Of a DNA stretch of 64,000 bases, positions 1 to 8,733 are shown in pieces. The notes under the pieces are model-generated. The model did not search any database and had not been told where the DNA came from. It was given only the letters and a program-made list of their open reading frames with translations. The stretch covers positions 186,001 through 250,000 of the forward strand of contig JBEVVG010000001.1 of NCBI GenBank assembly GCA_040507225.1, written 5' to 3'. The translations under genes and the position numbers were made by a program. Source of the DNA: Thiodiazotropha sp040507225 (GTDB lineage Bacteria; Pseudomonadota; Gammaproteobacteria; Chromatiales; Chromatiaceae). Within the stretch, counting starts at the first letter, position 1. Every line of letters starts with the position of its first letter.

Positions 1-36
1 AGGCTCAGGGGGGGAGCTTCAAGAACCCTTGCGTGG

Positions 37-741
37 ATGGCCGAGTCACAGATGCAAAGACCAGAGAATGAGGCGCTGGAAAGCCCAGTGCTTAAGCCGA
101 TCGTCGGAATCCGGCATCAGCGCACTGGTCGGTTGGCGCGAAACACACTGTCTCGACTGCTGAGGCCGGTGAAAAGTCTGCAATTGATAATCGCCGGTGA
201 TCCTGAAAGACTGCAGCGACTGGGGGATTGGCTTCCGCGAAATCTGCTGTCATCAGTGAAACAGAAGATAGCCTTGTCTCCATACCTGGCCCGACACAAG
301 GCACTGAAACAGATCGCAGACCAAACAGCTTCCGGAGTACGCGATGCGGTCGATGCCTTTGCCAGCACCTGTCTGCGGGTGCCATACCTCAGAGGTTCAA
401 GTGTCGCTGGTGTGCACAAGACACTCACTGCTCTGTGTGCCCGATCGCTGGATCTGCTGTTGATATCCAGCGGCAATCACAGCTTGAGCAGGTTGCAACT
501 ATCAGCTTCAAAATTGAAGCGCATTGGGTGGGATGTTCAACAGCAAGGCAGTAAACGAAATACGGGATTCTGGCATACCGGCATTGAATTCAGCCGTTTG
601 GCCTGTCAACAACAGATACCCGTTCTGGTTACGCATAATGATCACGAAGTCATCAAGGACGGGGTAGGGGGCGTAGTGCTCAATCAGGATATAAAGGCGG
701 CTGAAGTCTGTCGTCCACTGCTTGGAGTGGGTGACCGGTGA
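37..741 (+). CDS. Unknown protein, possibly 5'-truncated, eRF1-like (BaeRF) C-terminal region
   Basis: The product from the first ATG is 234 residues, but the frame stays open back to base 1 and no good ribosome site precedes the ATG, so the true start may lie upstream of the window. No signal peptide or membrane segment is seen. The pattern of a hydrophobic strand with GDPERL (about residues 50-57), helices, a second strand LDLLLISSG (about 138-146) and a final strand plus a Gly-Gly-Val-Val end resembles the C-terminal domain of bacterial eRF1-like (BaeRF, host-attachment) proteins. This is a weak, by-eye fold resemblance. The next gene is a LysR regulator on the same strand after 164 bases. 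Function unknown. Confidence 0.55.
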   Translation: MAESQMQRPENEALESPVLKPIVGIRHQRTGRLARNTLSRLLRPVKSLQLIIAGDPERLQRLGDWLPRNLLSSVKQKIALSPYLARHKALKQIADQTASGVRDAVDAFASTCLRVPYLRGSSVAGVHKTLTALCARSLDLLLISSGNHSLSRLQLSASKLKRIGWDVQQQGSKRNTGFWHTGIEFSRLACQQQIPVLVTHNDHEVIKDGVGGVVLNQDIKAAEVCRPLLGVGDR

Positions 742-905
742 AGCCGCATGAATTGCCGCTCCCTGGTGTAAAGACATGATGCAAGCCCCGCCGATCTGAT
801 GATGCCGCATGGATGTGAATCCACATAGGAAAGTGTCTTTTGCGAATATTTATGGCGTTGTATGGTAAGCATGACGGTCGTGGCAAACGCTCGGAAGGAG
901 TAAGC

Positions 906-1811
906 ATGCAGAACCTGAAGCTAAACTTGAAGCATTTACGCTATTTCTGGGCGGTCGCCAGCTGTGGGACCATCGCTGAGGCGTCCGAGTCACTGTTTGT
1001 TACACCTCAGACGATCAGCGGGCAGTTGAAGGAGCTTGAAACACAACTCGGTTCAGAACTGTTTCGTAAAGAGGGGAGGCGCCTTGGATTGACGGATACC
1101 GGTCGTCTGGTGTTCTCCTATGCGGATGAGATGTTCCGCATCGGGATCGAACTCCAGGATGTGCTTTCGGGTAGAACACAGGGAGCCTCGATCACATTGA
1201 AGGTGGGTGTGGCCATGGTGGTGCCCAAGTTACTGGCCTACCGGGTACTGGAACCTGTATTGAAGATGCAGGATCCGGTCAAGCTGATCTGCCATGAGGC
1301 ACCGCTGGTCGATTTGCTGGCCGATCTGTCGGTGCACAAACTCGACATGGTGCTTGCGGACAGTCCCATCAACCCGACACTTAATATCCGTGCATACAAC
1401 CATGCCTTGGGTAACAGTGGGATTTCTTTTTTTTCGGTCTCCAGGCAGGCCGGGAAACTGCGGCGTGATTTTCCTGCGAGTCTGGATGGCGCCAATATGC
1501 TGATGCCCAGTGGGGGAAGCAGCTTGCGCCGTAATCTGGAGATCTGGTTCCAAAAGCAGCAGATCGACCCGGCAGTGGTTGCTGAATTCGAGGACCGGGC
1601 GCTGATGAAGACTTTTGGTGAACGGGGCACCGGTATTTTTACCTCGCCAACTGCGGTGGAACAGGATGTAATCGATAAGTATGGTGTGGAAGTCATTGGC
1701 AGGACGGATGAGATATCGGAAAGTTTTTTTGTCATATCACCCGAAAGGCATATCAAACATCCGGCCATCAACCTGATCACTCAGGCGGCAAAATCAGATC
1801 TTTTTGGTTGA
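906..1811 (+). CDS. nhaR: LysR-family regulator, NhaR-like
   Basis: This 301-residue cytoplasmic DNA-binding regulator has an N-terminal winged helix-turn-helix. The core lies around residues 15-60, with the TIAEASESLFVTPQTISGQL recognition region. A periplasmic-binding-protein-like effector domain follows. The motif LRYFWAVASCGTIAEAS and the total length match NhaR, the activator of the Na+/H+ antiporter nhaA in enterobacteria. The ATG at 906 is chosen because GGAAGGAG lies at 893-900; an upstream TTG at 840 would add 22 non-conserved residues. No nhaA-type antiporter is adjacent, so the target is unknown. A perfect 16-base inverted repeat lies 65 bases downstream. Confidence 0.85.
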   Translation: MQNLKLNLKHLRYFWAVASCGTIAEASESLFVTPQTISGQLKELETQLGSELFRKEGRRLGLTDTGRLVFSYADEMFRIGIELQDVLSGRTQGASITLKVGVAMVVPKLLAYRVLEPVLKMQDPVKLICHEAPLVDLLADLSVHKLDMVLADSPINPTLNIRAYNHALGNSGISFFSVSRQAGKLRRDFPASLDGANMLMPSGGSSLRRNLEIWFQKQQIDPAVVAEFEDRALMKTFGERGTGIFTSPTAVEQDVIDKYGVEVIGRTDEISESFFVISPERHIKHPAINLITQAAKSDLFG

Positions 1812-2175
1812 ACGGTATGCCATCAGCTGTGATACATGCCTGGCTGCAATCCAGCAACTGACCGGCAGATCTTCTATACTGAAAAGCAGCAGTTCCTGCG
1901 ATGCGATTGCTGCTTTTCAGTATCGCTGATCGCTTGTCAGGCTGTTGAATTCACAAGGATAAGACTGAAATAAGCCGGAGTCTACACTGCATGATTCAAT
2001 CCAGGTTTCTGGTTCAAAAAGATCACTAAATCAGGCGTTTGGAAAGTCCTGGCTGCTTGTTGGGTAATGCGCCTGGGTACAAGTGGTCGCTGAGTCAGGG
2101 ATACTTGAACCAGCTTAATGCCGTTGGCATGTCAAGCGTTCTACACAGACAACGTACACAAGAGGAAGTCGTACC
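1812..2175. other. Intergenic spacer, 364 bases
   Basis: Holds the inverted repeat at 1876-1923 and, at 1938-1952, a 15-base string nearly identical to the end of the mobile palindrome at 46324. No convincing gene is seen. The AGAGGAAG at about 2160-2167 is the ribosome site of the next gene. Confidence 0.6.
1876..1923. repeat. Perfect 16-bp inverted repeat downstream of nhaR
   Basis: The arm ATACTGAAAAGCAGCA at 1876-1891 is repeated exactly in inverse at 1908-1923 with a 16-base spacer. As RNA it would form a strong hairpin ending the nhaR transcript. It has no following T-run, so it is not a classical intrinsic terminator. It could also be a repeat-element relic. Confidence 0.8.
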
Positions 2176-3060
2176 ATGTCCGAAAGTCACCTCATATTTG
2201 TTCACGGTCTGGCCAATAAACCCCGGGTTGAAGATCTGCGGCGGATATGGTTGGAAGCCCTTGCGGAACCTCATGATGGAGATGAGGGATTCGATCTCGG
2301 CGCAGTAGGTGTTCGGGATTACTTTGTCTATTGGGCCGATCTGTTCTACAAGGAGCCACTCACCGCGGCTGACTATGAGAGTCGCAGCAACGAGTTGGAG
2401 GATAGTGTCGCGAGTGAACTCGACCTGACCGAAGACGAGTGGATGAACCGCATGCGCGAGAAGTTTGATGTGGATGAGGATGAGCCCTTCGAAAACGCAC
2501 CTGTTGTGGATAGCGTTCAGCCTTACGAGCGAATTCCTCTACCAGGTCCCGCAAAGAAAAAAATCATGCAACACTTTCTTCAGGAGGCGCATGACTACCT
2601 CTATAACAAGGACGGTATGCGAGACACCATTCGTCAACGTGTGATGGATGCTCTGACCACTGCGAAGAACGCAGGGGGGGCGGTGGTGCTGGTCGGACAC
2701 AGCCAGGGTACATTTATCGCATACGATGTGTTGACGGGCGTCCCGGACTGTCCGCAGATCGATGGTTTCATGACATTTGGCAGTCCCCTGGGTATCGATG
2801 AGGTCCAGGATCGGCTGGTCTGGACAAGGGAAGATGGATTTCCAGGGAGGGTAAGCGGGGACTGGGTCAATGTCTATGATCCGTTTGACGTGGTGTCGCG
2901 CCTGGATCCAAAACTAGCGAATGATTTCAAAAAGCACGGTGAAGCGGCGGTTATCGATCTCAAGGAGGAAAACTGGGGTACCTGGCGACATTCCGCGACA
3001 AAATATCTGAAAGGGCGGGGTTTGCGTCAGCATCTGCGTCGGCTTGCTGACAGAGATTAG
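2176..3060 (+). CDS. Alpha/beta hydrolase (lipase/esterase-like)
   Basis: This 294-residue protein has a GHSQG nucleophile elbow (Ser176), an FGSPLG strand-turn (201-206) and candidate Asp235 or Asp238 plus His272. That gives a complete Ser-Asp-His triad of the alpha/beta-hydrolase fold. The N-terminal IFVHGL strand supplies the oxyanion-hole region. A lid-like acidic insertion spans about residues 60-120. No signal peptide is seen, so it is probably cytosolic. The ATG is supported by AGAGGAAG 8 bases upstream. The next gene, a trypsin-like protease with an alpha-helical repeat region, starts 5 bases after the stop, so the two are almost surely co-translated. Substrate unknown. In bacterial conflict systems such a hydrolase could act as an effector on lipids or as a partner of the protease. 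Confidence 0.85.
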   Translation: MSESHLIFVHGLANKPRVEDLRRIWLEALAEPHDGDEGFDLGAVGVRDYFVYWADLFYKEPLTAADYESRSNELEDSVASELDLTEDEWMNRMREKFDVDEDEPFENAPVVDSVQPYERIPLPGPAKKKIMQHFLQEAHDYLYNKDGMRDTIRQRVMDALTTAKNAGGAVVLVGHSQGTFIAYDVLTGVPDCPQIDGFMTFGSPLGIDEVQDRLVWTREDGFPGRVSGDWVNVYDPFDVVSRLDPKLANDFKKHGEAAVIDLKEENWGTWRHSATKYLKGRGLRQHLRRLADRD

Positions 3061-3065
3061 CGGCC

Positions 3066-4598
3066 GTGAGTGATGCTTCGTCACCCGAGAGTTTTCTCGA
3101 TCACCTGGATGATGCCTTGCAAGCCTGCGAGTTTGATCGGGTAGGAGAATTGACCGAGTCTATCGATCCGGGGTTGTTTTCGGTAGACCAGGCAACCGTT
3201 GCATTGAACATGCTGCGCCGAAAAAGACGTTTCTGCGAATTGGGCAGCATGGCCAACGCGTTCATAGCATCCGGTTTCGATGAGCCTGTGTTCAGACGCC
3301 AGCTGGCTCAGGCGTTGATCGATCAGCATCGGTTGGATATGGCATGGCGGGTCCTCCAGGTTTCAGATCGACTCGCACCTGACGATGACCCGGAGCGACC
3401 GGAGATAACCGGACTCATCGGAAGCACATTCAAACAGAAGTATGTGGAAGGTGGCGAGTCTGCAGATTTGCAAAAGGCTGTTTCAGCCTATACGAACGGC
3501 TGGCAACGCAGGCAGGGTGACTACCGTTGGCATGGTATCAACCTGGCGGCCTTGCTCAAGCGGGCGGAAAGGGATCATGTCGATGTGAACGCGCCCGAGT
3601 CGACAGCACAAATCGCGACTCGGATTCTTGCTGAAATCCAGCAAAAACGCAGAAGCCGTGAACTGACGGTATGGGATTACGGTACTGCAATGGAGGCGTC
3701 TTTCGCTTTGGGTAACGAGCAGGACGCGATCAGGTGGGCGAGCCAGTATGTTCGTCATCCGGGCGCGGATGCGTTTGAGCTCGGCGGCACACTCAGCCAG
3801 TTGCAGGAGGTTTGGCAGATCGATGAGGCCGAGATCGGGCGGCAGCTCATCCCGGTGTTTCAATACGAACTGTTACAGCGGGATGGTGGTAGGGTGCCGG
3901 CGAACGCAATTTTGGAGATACAAAAGGACGCCTTTGAAACGATCTATGGCTCGGAGGCCTATGTGCGTATCGAGTGGTTGCAGAGTCTGTCAGCCATCAC
4001 CCAAGGCGTCGCAAGAGTCCACAACACGACGACTGGCGAGCCATTTGGCACCGGGTTTGTGGTGAACGGTTCGGATCTCTGTCCCGCCTGGGGAGAAGCG
4101 CCGGTATTCGTCACCAATGCTCACGTGCTGAGTGATCAGGCTGTGGACGAAGCGCCCCTGAGGCCCACTGAGGCATCGGTCGAATTCACCCGAATGCCCG
4201 GTCGGCCAAAAGTGGTGCTGGGTGAAAAACTGTACCACTCGTTCAGGGTCAACCTGGATTGCTGGGTCAGCAGGATCACGTTGCCGGGTAATACACCCAG
4301 TCTTGGTACCACTTTCTACAATCCCCTGGTGCCCGCTTCTGGAGATAGACCCCAGCGTATCTACGTAATCGGGCACCCAAAAGGCGGCGAACTGGCTGTT
4401 TCGATGTACGGTAACGATCTGGTGGGATACGAAATTCCCTATGTGCACTACAAGAGTCCCACAGAGGGCGGCAGTTCCGGATCACCTGTGCTCAATCGTG
4501 GCTTGAAGACCTTTGCCCTTCATCACAAGACCCGGGAAGCGCTAAGAGTCAATGAAGGCGTGCTGCTCGAACAGATCAGGCAGGGACTATCGGATTAG
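3066..4598 (+). CDS. TPR-S/TRAF-binding-type helical repeat protein fused to trypsin-like serine protease
   Basis: The product is 510 residues with a GTG start 5 bases after the hydrolase stop. Residues 1-270 are all helical; the stretch around 120-200 (TFKQKYVEGG, then a Tyr-Arg-Trp-His-Gly-Ile-Asn-Leu-Ala-Ala-Leu motif) resembles the TPR-S or MAP3K TRAF-binding (DUF4071-like) repeat of bacterial conflict proteins. Residues about 310-500 form a chymotrypsin-like protease with His353 (TNAHVLS), Asp398 (NLDCWV) and Ser471 (GGSSGSPV), so the triad is intact. There is no signal peptide, which suggests cytosolic action. The arrangement of sensor or adaptor repeats plus a protease beside a lipase-like enzyme suggests a regulated effector cassette. 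The protease call is firm; the TPR-S name and the conflict role are inference. Confidence 0.82.
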   Translation: MSDASSPESFLDHLDDALQACEFDRVGELTESIDPGLFSVDQATVALNMLRRKRRFCELGSMANAFIASGFDEPVFRRQLAQALIDQHRLDMAWRVLQVSDRLAPDDDPERPEITGLIGSTFKQKYVEGGESADLQKAVSAYTNGWQRRQGDYRWHGINLAALLKRAERDHVDVNAPESTAQIATRILAEIQQKRRSRELTVWDYGTAMEASFALGNEQDAIRWASQYVRHPGADAFELGGTLSQLQEVWQIDEAEIGRQLIPVFQYELLQRDGGRVPANAILEIQKDAFETIYGSEAYVRIEWLQSLSAITQGVARVHNTTTGEPFGTGFVVNGSDLCPAWGEAPVFVTNAHVLSDQAVDEAPLRPTEASVEFTRMPGRPKVVLGEKLYHSFRVNLDCWVSRITLPGNTPSLGTTFYNPLVPASGDRPQRIYVIGHPKGGELAVSMYGNDLVGYEIPYVHYKSPTEGGSSGSPVLNRGLKTFALHHKTREALRVNEGVLLEQIRQGLSD

Positions 4599-5069
4599 TG
4601 TTAACAGGCCCTGTCTGGTTGTGTCCTGCTTTCTCAGCGCATGAATCTGGTATCGTTCTTCTTGGGTAGGCTGCGTGTATATACTCATGGTGCTTCTCAT
4701 TCTTGCCGGAACGAAAGGTCATGATGCTACCGAAACTTACCCCTTATTCCGACTCAGTGAGTTGTGCTTGGAAATTGAATTCGCGCTTTTTTCTGTTGAG
4801 TCGCAGCGGGGATAAGCGGGAGAAGCAATCGTACCAGGCTCTGGTCGAGGGAACATCGATACTTACCAGAAGGCCGTGCAACAGGGCGCCAGTCCACGAG
4901 AGAAGGCGTCTGTCATGGAAAACCTGGATTTTTTGCTTGAGATGAGTGACAAATACGCTCCCTTGCATGGTTTTTTTGCATCATATCAAGGGTGTGCTAT
5001 GAAAGGGTGATAGCCCCATCAATGAGAATCAACTTCTGACCCGGTAGCGCAGTGACTGTGAGTAATTAG
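4599..5069. other. Intergenic spacer with possible gene remnant
   Basis: 471 bases with no intact gene. A possible degraded coding stretch is listed separately at 4828-5010. Nothing else was recognised. Confidence 0.5.
4828..5010 (+). pseudogene. Possible frameshifted remnant of a small gene
   Basis: The frame ending in TGA at 5008-5010 encodes a natural-looking helical tail: TYQKAVQQGASPREK, then MENLDFLLEMSDKYAPLHGF. It has no good start. The adjoining frame upstream reads REKQSYQALVEG and could join it after a one-base shift near 4850. No homolog is recognised. It could be chance. Confidence 0.25.
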
Positions 5070-5456
5070 ATGAACCAAAGATCGCGATACAAGAAAAAAA
5101 CGAATGTAACGGTGGTTGCCGTAAGATTGAACCTCGATACAGAAGGTTTCACCTATCGTAAGTGGGGTGCGATGCAGACCTGTAAGCCGGGTGACTGGCT
5201 GGTCGAGAATCGGGGTGATACCTACACGGTGGATGATGAGTCATTCAAGCAGACCTATCGGGAGGTCAGTCCGGGTGTCTATCTGAAACATGCCGAGATA
5301 TGGGCGGAAATTGCCGACCACGATGGGGTGGTACGTACCAAGGAGGGTGAGACACATTACAAATCCGGTGACTACCTGGTAACGAATCCAAACGATCCGG
5401 ATGATCGCTACGCAGTGGTTAAACATGTCTTTGAAGAACATTATGAGCCTATGTGA
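5070..5456 (+). CDS. Hypothetical protein with internally duplicated GDWLV/GDYLV motif
   Basis: A 128-residue soluble protein with no signal or membrane segment. Two similar halves are visible: CKPGDWLVENRGDTYTVDDE followed by FKQTYREV (about 42-69), and YKSGDYLVTNPNDPDDRYAV followed by FEEHYEPM (about 97-128). Each has the pattern Lys-x-Gly-Asp-aromatic-Leu-Val-x-Asn and a later Phe-x3-Tyr. Such GDYLV modules occur in small uncharacterised and phage-type proteins and probably form a small beta-barrel. It stands alone between two spacers. Function unknown. Confidence 0.7.
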   Translation: MNQRSRYKKKTNVTVVAVRLNLDTEGFTYRKWGAMQTCKPGDWLVENRGDTYTVDDESFKQTYREVSPGVYLKHAEIWAEIADHDGVVRTKEGETHYKSGDYLVTNPNDPDDRYAVVKHVFEEHYEPM

Positions 5457-6734
5457 GATTGTTAAATATCGCTGATACCGGAAATTCAGCTCGTACTGCC
5501 TTGCATTTTCCGAATCTCATCCTGAGCGTTTGCAATTTTATGAAACGATTCCGTTCGACATCCTGATATGGTCACAGCGAAGTTACGATGTTCGGGACAC
5601 ATCAGTCCCTGAGTGTGTGATTCTGTTATTTCACTAGCCACTGAATCGGTCTATTTGATATCCCTTCAGCCGGAAAGCGACAAGGTATCGAAGCGCCTCT
5701 GCAAGATTACTGCTGAAAGTCTTGATAACCTGATTCATGATTGACTCAGCTTGGCTGTGCGATTGACAAGGAACAGGTCAGCTTCTGTAAGTCACGCTAA
5801 GATGGAATTCTCGAGGGGTTCGCCTCATTCAATACTCTGCTTCGAGCCATGACGGCAACGCGTTCAGTCAGCGGAATATATTGCATTGGGTCTTTTCAAA
5901 GCAGTGATCATGGAACATCTCATAAGGGATCAGGCATAGGGAATACCCTGAGACTGTTCATGAGTCGCCACGATAAACCTTAAAAATCTTAAGGTGGAAT
6001 GAGCGGGTCGCGGGATCATTGTACAGCCGAATGAGTGTCAGTTCTGGCTGTGATGAATGTGTATAGTACATCCGCGGATGATGATTAACTTATTGAGAAC
6101 TGGGAAGTAATGGAGCAATGAAGAAGGAACGGCTGAGACTTGCAGCGCGGTGCGATGCTGGCCAGGTTGTGATTACTCTATTCAGTGTTATTTATAGACC
6201 ACAGGTGCGGTGGCGGACAGCGATCAAACTAGATACAGGCTGCAGGAAATCCGTGAGGTAACTGGATCCTGTTTTCGATATGACAAGGGTCCTTTCGTGG
6301 ACTTATTCAGTCATCCCGCTGAGCGGAAATATTTCGCCTATAAATCAATGGCATGAAATTGTCAGATGGGCTGTCGTGGAATCGTGTCAGACTAGTGCTC
6401 GTTGTCATCGCTCCAAATTGGATAGATATTCATCAATCCAAATTCGATAACCTATACTTGCAGATCAATGCATTCGATAGGTCCTGAGATGGAAAGTCGA
6501 TAAGCACTGTTTATGATGATTGGGAATAACAGCGCTTGTTGGGGAGTGAGCGCAATTCAGGGAAATAAAATCTTACACTTTCAACGCCCGTCTGCCGCTA
6601 ACTCAACTGATGGTCGAGTTTCGCAATTCTGTATAGATAACTATACACGAGTCTTGATTATGGAAGTCGAACGATGTGCCGTCATGGAACAGCCAGGCGT
6701 GTGATGAACCGCCATGTAGGCAGTCTGAAATTCC
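5457..6734. other. Long non-coding or decayed region, about 1.3 kb
   Basis: No convincing gene on either strand. The longest open frames are short and lack ribosome sites or recognisable motifs. A 12-base perfect palindrome CATCCGCGGATG lies at 6069-6080, and CCTTAA/TTAAGG pairs around 5980. The stretch may hold regulatory sequence for the chemoreceptor at 6735 or a decayed gene. Confidence 0.5.
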
Positions 6735-7994
6735 ATGATCGCACGTGTTAAGGACATTGCCCTACTTGATCCTGGCAAAGTCTTCAACAGCACATATACT
6801 TGTTCGAACATGCACAACAAAAATCACAGCCAGTCTTTAATACCACTGTTCCAAATCGGCGTGCCTGTCGGTGTGATCATTCTACTGGCGCTGCTTCAAT
6901 CGCAACTCCTGCTGGCGGTTCTTCTGTTTATGATGACCGCTGGTCTGAGCTATCTCACATACAGGCAGTCAAAGGTACAAACCGGAGAACTTCAGCAGCT
7001 GCGACTCGAACAGCAACAGCAGCAGGAGAAGATCTCTGATCTTGAACGTCAGGTTAACGAAGCTGAAGACCTGGCAACCTGTATCGTGCCGATCTGGAAG
7101 AAGCATCTTGAATCCTCTGTCAGCCAAACCGATGAAAGTATCAGTGAACTGACAAATCGTTTTTCCCAGTTGGTGAGCAATCTGGCAGAAGTTACTGCGT
7201 CAGCCAGCACTGACGCCAAACACTCGGTTCTGTTGAACTCGATAACTGATGATCGGGACAAACTGCTGAATCTATTCGGAGCCTTTCAAAATATCAGTTC
7301 CTCAAATGAAGAGCTTGCTGAAAAGATATCCCATCTGAATGAATTTACTTCGCAGTTGGATAAAATGGCAATTGAGGTAAGGGCTATCGCCGAACAGACC
7401 AACCTGTTGGCTTTGAACGCGGCCATCGAGGCGGCCAGGGCGGGTGAGTCTGGGCGGGGATTTGCGGTAGTGGCGGATGAGGTGAGGACGCTCTCAGGTC
7501 AATCGGGAGACACCGGAAATCGCATTACCTCAAAAACCGCAGAGGTCAGTACCATTGTAAAGGAATTGTCTGAATTTTCCGCAATGACCAGCGGTTCAGT
7601 GAATCATGCCATCGAATCAGGAGAGGATATTGTCGAATCGGTAATCGACGATTTGAATCAACGCACCCAGGCAGCAGAAGAAAATGAGCGGATGCTCCTT
7701 GAGCATGCCCATCTGATTCAGACAGAAATTCAGCAGATGCTCGTTTCGTTTCAATTCCAGGATAGGGTGAGTCAGATTTTGCATCAGGTTACCGACAGTT
7801 TTGAGAATATCGTGACGCTTATTGAACGTCGAAAGGACCAGAGAGGCCAGAATCATCCGGTCGACAATCTGGATATCACCCAACTTCTTGATGCGGTCAA
7901 GCAGACCTATACCACTACGGAACAATTGCGCAATCATGAAGGCGACGACAGTGTTTCGGACAATGCGGATGCAGGTTCGATAAGTTTCTTCTAA
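6735..7994 (+). CDS. Methyl-accepting chemotaxis protein without periplasmic sensor domain
   Basis: A 419-residue receptor. Two closely spaced hydrophobic segments (about 36-53 and 57-74) form a short hairpin with no room for a periplasmic ligand domain. A Gln-rich coiled coil follows (about 80-110). The signalling tip contains AEQTNLLALNAAIEAARAGE (about 218-237), the CheA/CheW contact site. A second in-frame ATG at 6810 removes 25 weakly supported residues and may be the true start. It lies 25 bases before cheY and begins the chemotaxis locus. The missing sensor domain suggests it senses membrane or cytoplasmic state, or works with another protein. Confidence 0.9.
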   Translation: MIARVKDIALLDPGKVFNSTYTCSNMHNKNHSQSLIPLFQIGVPVGVIILLALLQSQLLLAVLLFMMTAGLSYLTYRQSKVQTGELQQLRLEQQQQQEKISDLERQVNEAEDLATCIVPIWKKHLESSVSQTDESISELTNRFSQLVSNLAEVTASASTDAKHSVLLNSITDDRDKLLNLFGAFQNISSSNEELAEKISHLNEFTSQLDKMAIEVRAIAEQTNLLALNAAIEAARAGESGRGFAVVADEVRTLSGQSGDTGNRITSKTAEVSTIVKELSEFSAMTSGSVNHAIESGEDIVESVIDDLNQRTQAAEENERMLLEHAHLIQTEIQQMLVSFQFQDRVSQILHQVTDSFENIVTLIERRKDQRGQNHPVDNLDITQLLDAVKQTYTTTEQLRNHEGDDSVSDNADAGSISFF

Positions 7995-8019
7995 CGCAGT
8001 AAGTCTCGGGTAATCAACG

Positions 8020-8388
8020 ATGGCTAAAACAATAATGGTTGTGGATGACTCCGCATCTATCAGGCAGGTGGTGGGAATCGCATTGCGCGGTGCAGGTTAT
8101 GAGGTATTGGAAGCCTGTGACGGAAAGGATGCGCTTTCCAAGATGACAGGTCAGAAAATACACTTGATCATCAGTGACGTGAATATGCCGAACATGGACG
8201 GCATCACCTTCCTCAAGCAGGTTAAGACTAATGCCTCTTACAAGTTCACCCCAGTCATTATGCTGACGACCGAGGCTGGCCAGGACAAGATGGCAGAAGG
8301 ACGAGCCGCCGGCGCCAAGGCCTGGGTGGTCAAGCCGTTTCAACCGCCACAAATGCTCGACGCAGTTGCCAAACTGGTTCTTCCCTGA
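8020..8388 (+). CDS. cheY: CheY-like single-domain response regulator
   Basis: A 122-residue receiver domain. The acidic pair is Asp9/Asp10, the phosphoacceptor is Asp53 (SDVNMPNMDG), the switch Thr lies in MLTTEAG and the conserved Lys in VVKPFQ. There is no output domain. It is the likely diffusible output of the CheA encoded 340 bases downstream, acting on a motor or other target. It sits between the first receptor and the STAS gene and is probably co-transcribed. Confidence 0.93.
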   Translation: MAKTIMVVDDSASIRQVVGIALRGAGYEVLEACDGKDALSKMTGQKIHLIISDVNMPNMDGITFLKQVKTNASYKFTPVIMLTTEAGQDKMAEGRAAGAKAWVVKPFQPPQMLDAVAKLVLP

Positions 8389-8403
8389 ACGGGGGGTCCG
8401 TAC

Positions 8404-8733
8404 ATGTCTATACAAGTCAAAGCCACTGATGACGGCTGCATCGCTGTCATCGACGATGAAATGACCATCTATACAGCGGCCACCCTGAAAAAGGAACTGC
8501 TGGAAAAACTCTCCGAGTGCCGTTGTATAGAAATTGTCCTGGAAAAGGTCTCCGAGATGGATACTGCAGGTCTCCAGATCATGCTGATGCTGTTTGCGGA
8601 TGCGAAACACAACGGTCATGAACTGCATTTCAGTGGTCACAGTGAAGCAGTCATTGATGTTTTGGAAACATTTAATCTGGCAGCACACTTCGCAGATCCC
8701 ATCGTGATACCTGCACAGGGGGGCAAATCATGA
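8404..8733 (+). CDS. STAS-domain protein in chemotaxis operon
   Basis: A 109-residue STAS (anti-sigma-factor-antagonist-like) protein. The conserved loop reads EMDTAGLQIM, with Thr where SpoIIAA-type proteins have the phosphorylated Ser. The stop overlaps the cheA start by 4 bases (ATGA), showing tight coupling. STAS genes recur beside cheA in this type of locus, but their role is not settled. It may bind or be phosphorylated by a partner kinase, or help place the array. Confidence 0.88.
   Translation: MSIQVKATDDGCIAVIDDEMTIYTAATLKKELLEKLSECRCIEIVLEKVSEMDTAGLQIMLMLFADAKHNGHELHFSGHSEAVIDVLETFNLAAHFADPIVIPAQGGKS

Noticed and set aside
2039..2308. 89-codon open frame before and overlapping the hydrolase gene
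   Set aside because: It overlaps the start of the well-supported hydrolase in another frame and has no ribosome site or domain.
4703..4945. 80-codon plus-strand frame
   Set aside because: Composition is Arg/Ser/Cys-rich and unlike neighbours; part of it may be the upstream piece of the remnant at 4828, but it is not an intact gene.
5980..6000. CCTTAA...TTAAGG pair like a PmrA-type box
   Set aside because: Short and solitary, with no adjacent gene to regulate.
6513..6704. 63-codon plus-strand frame before the chemoreceptor
   Set aside because: No ribosome site, no domain, and it lies in a long decayed spacer.
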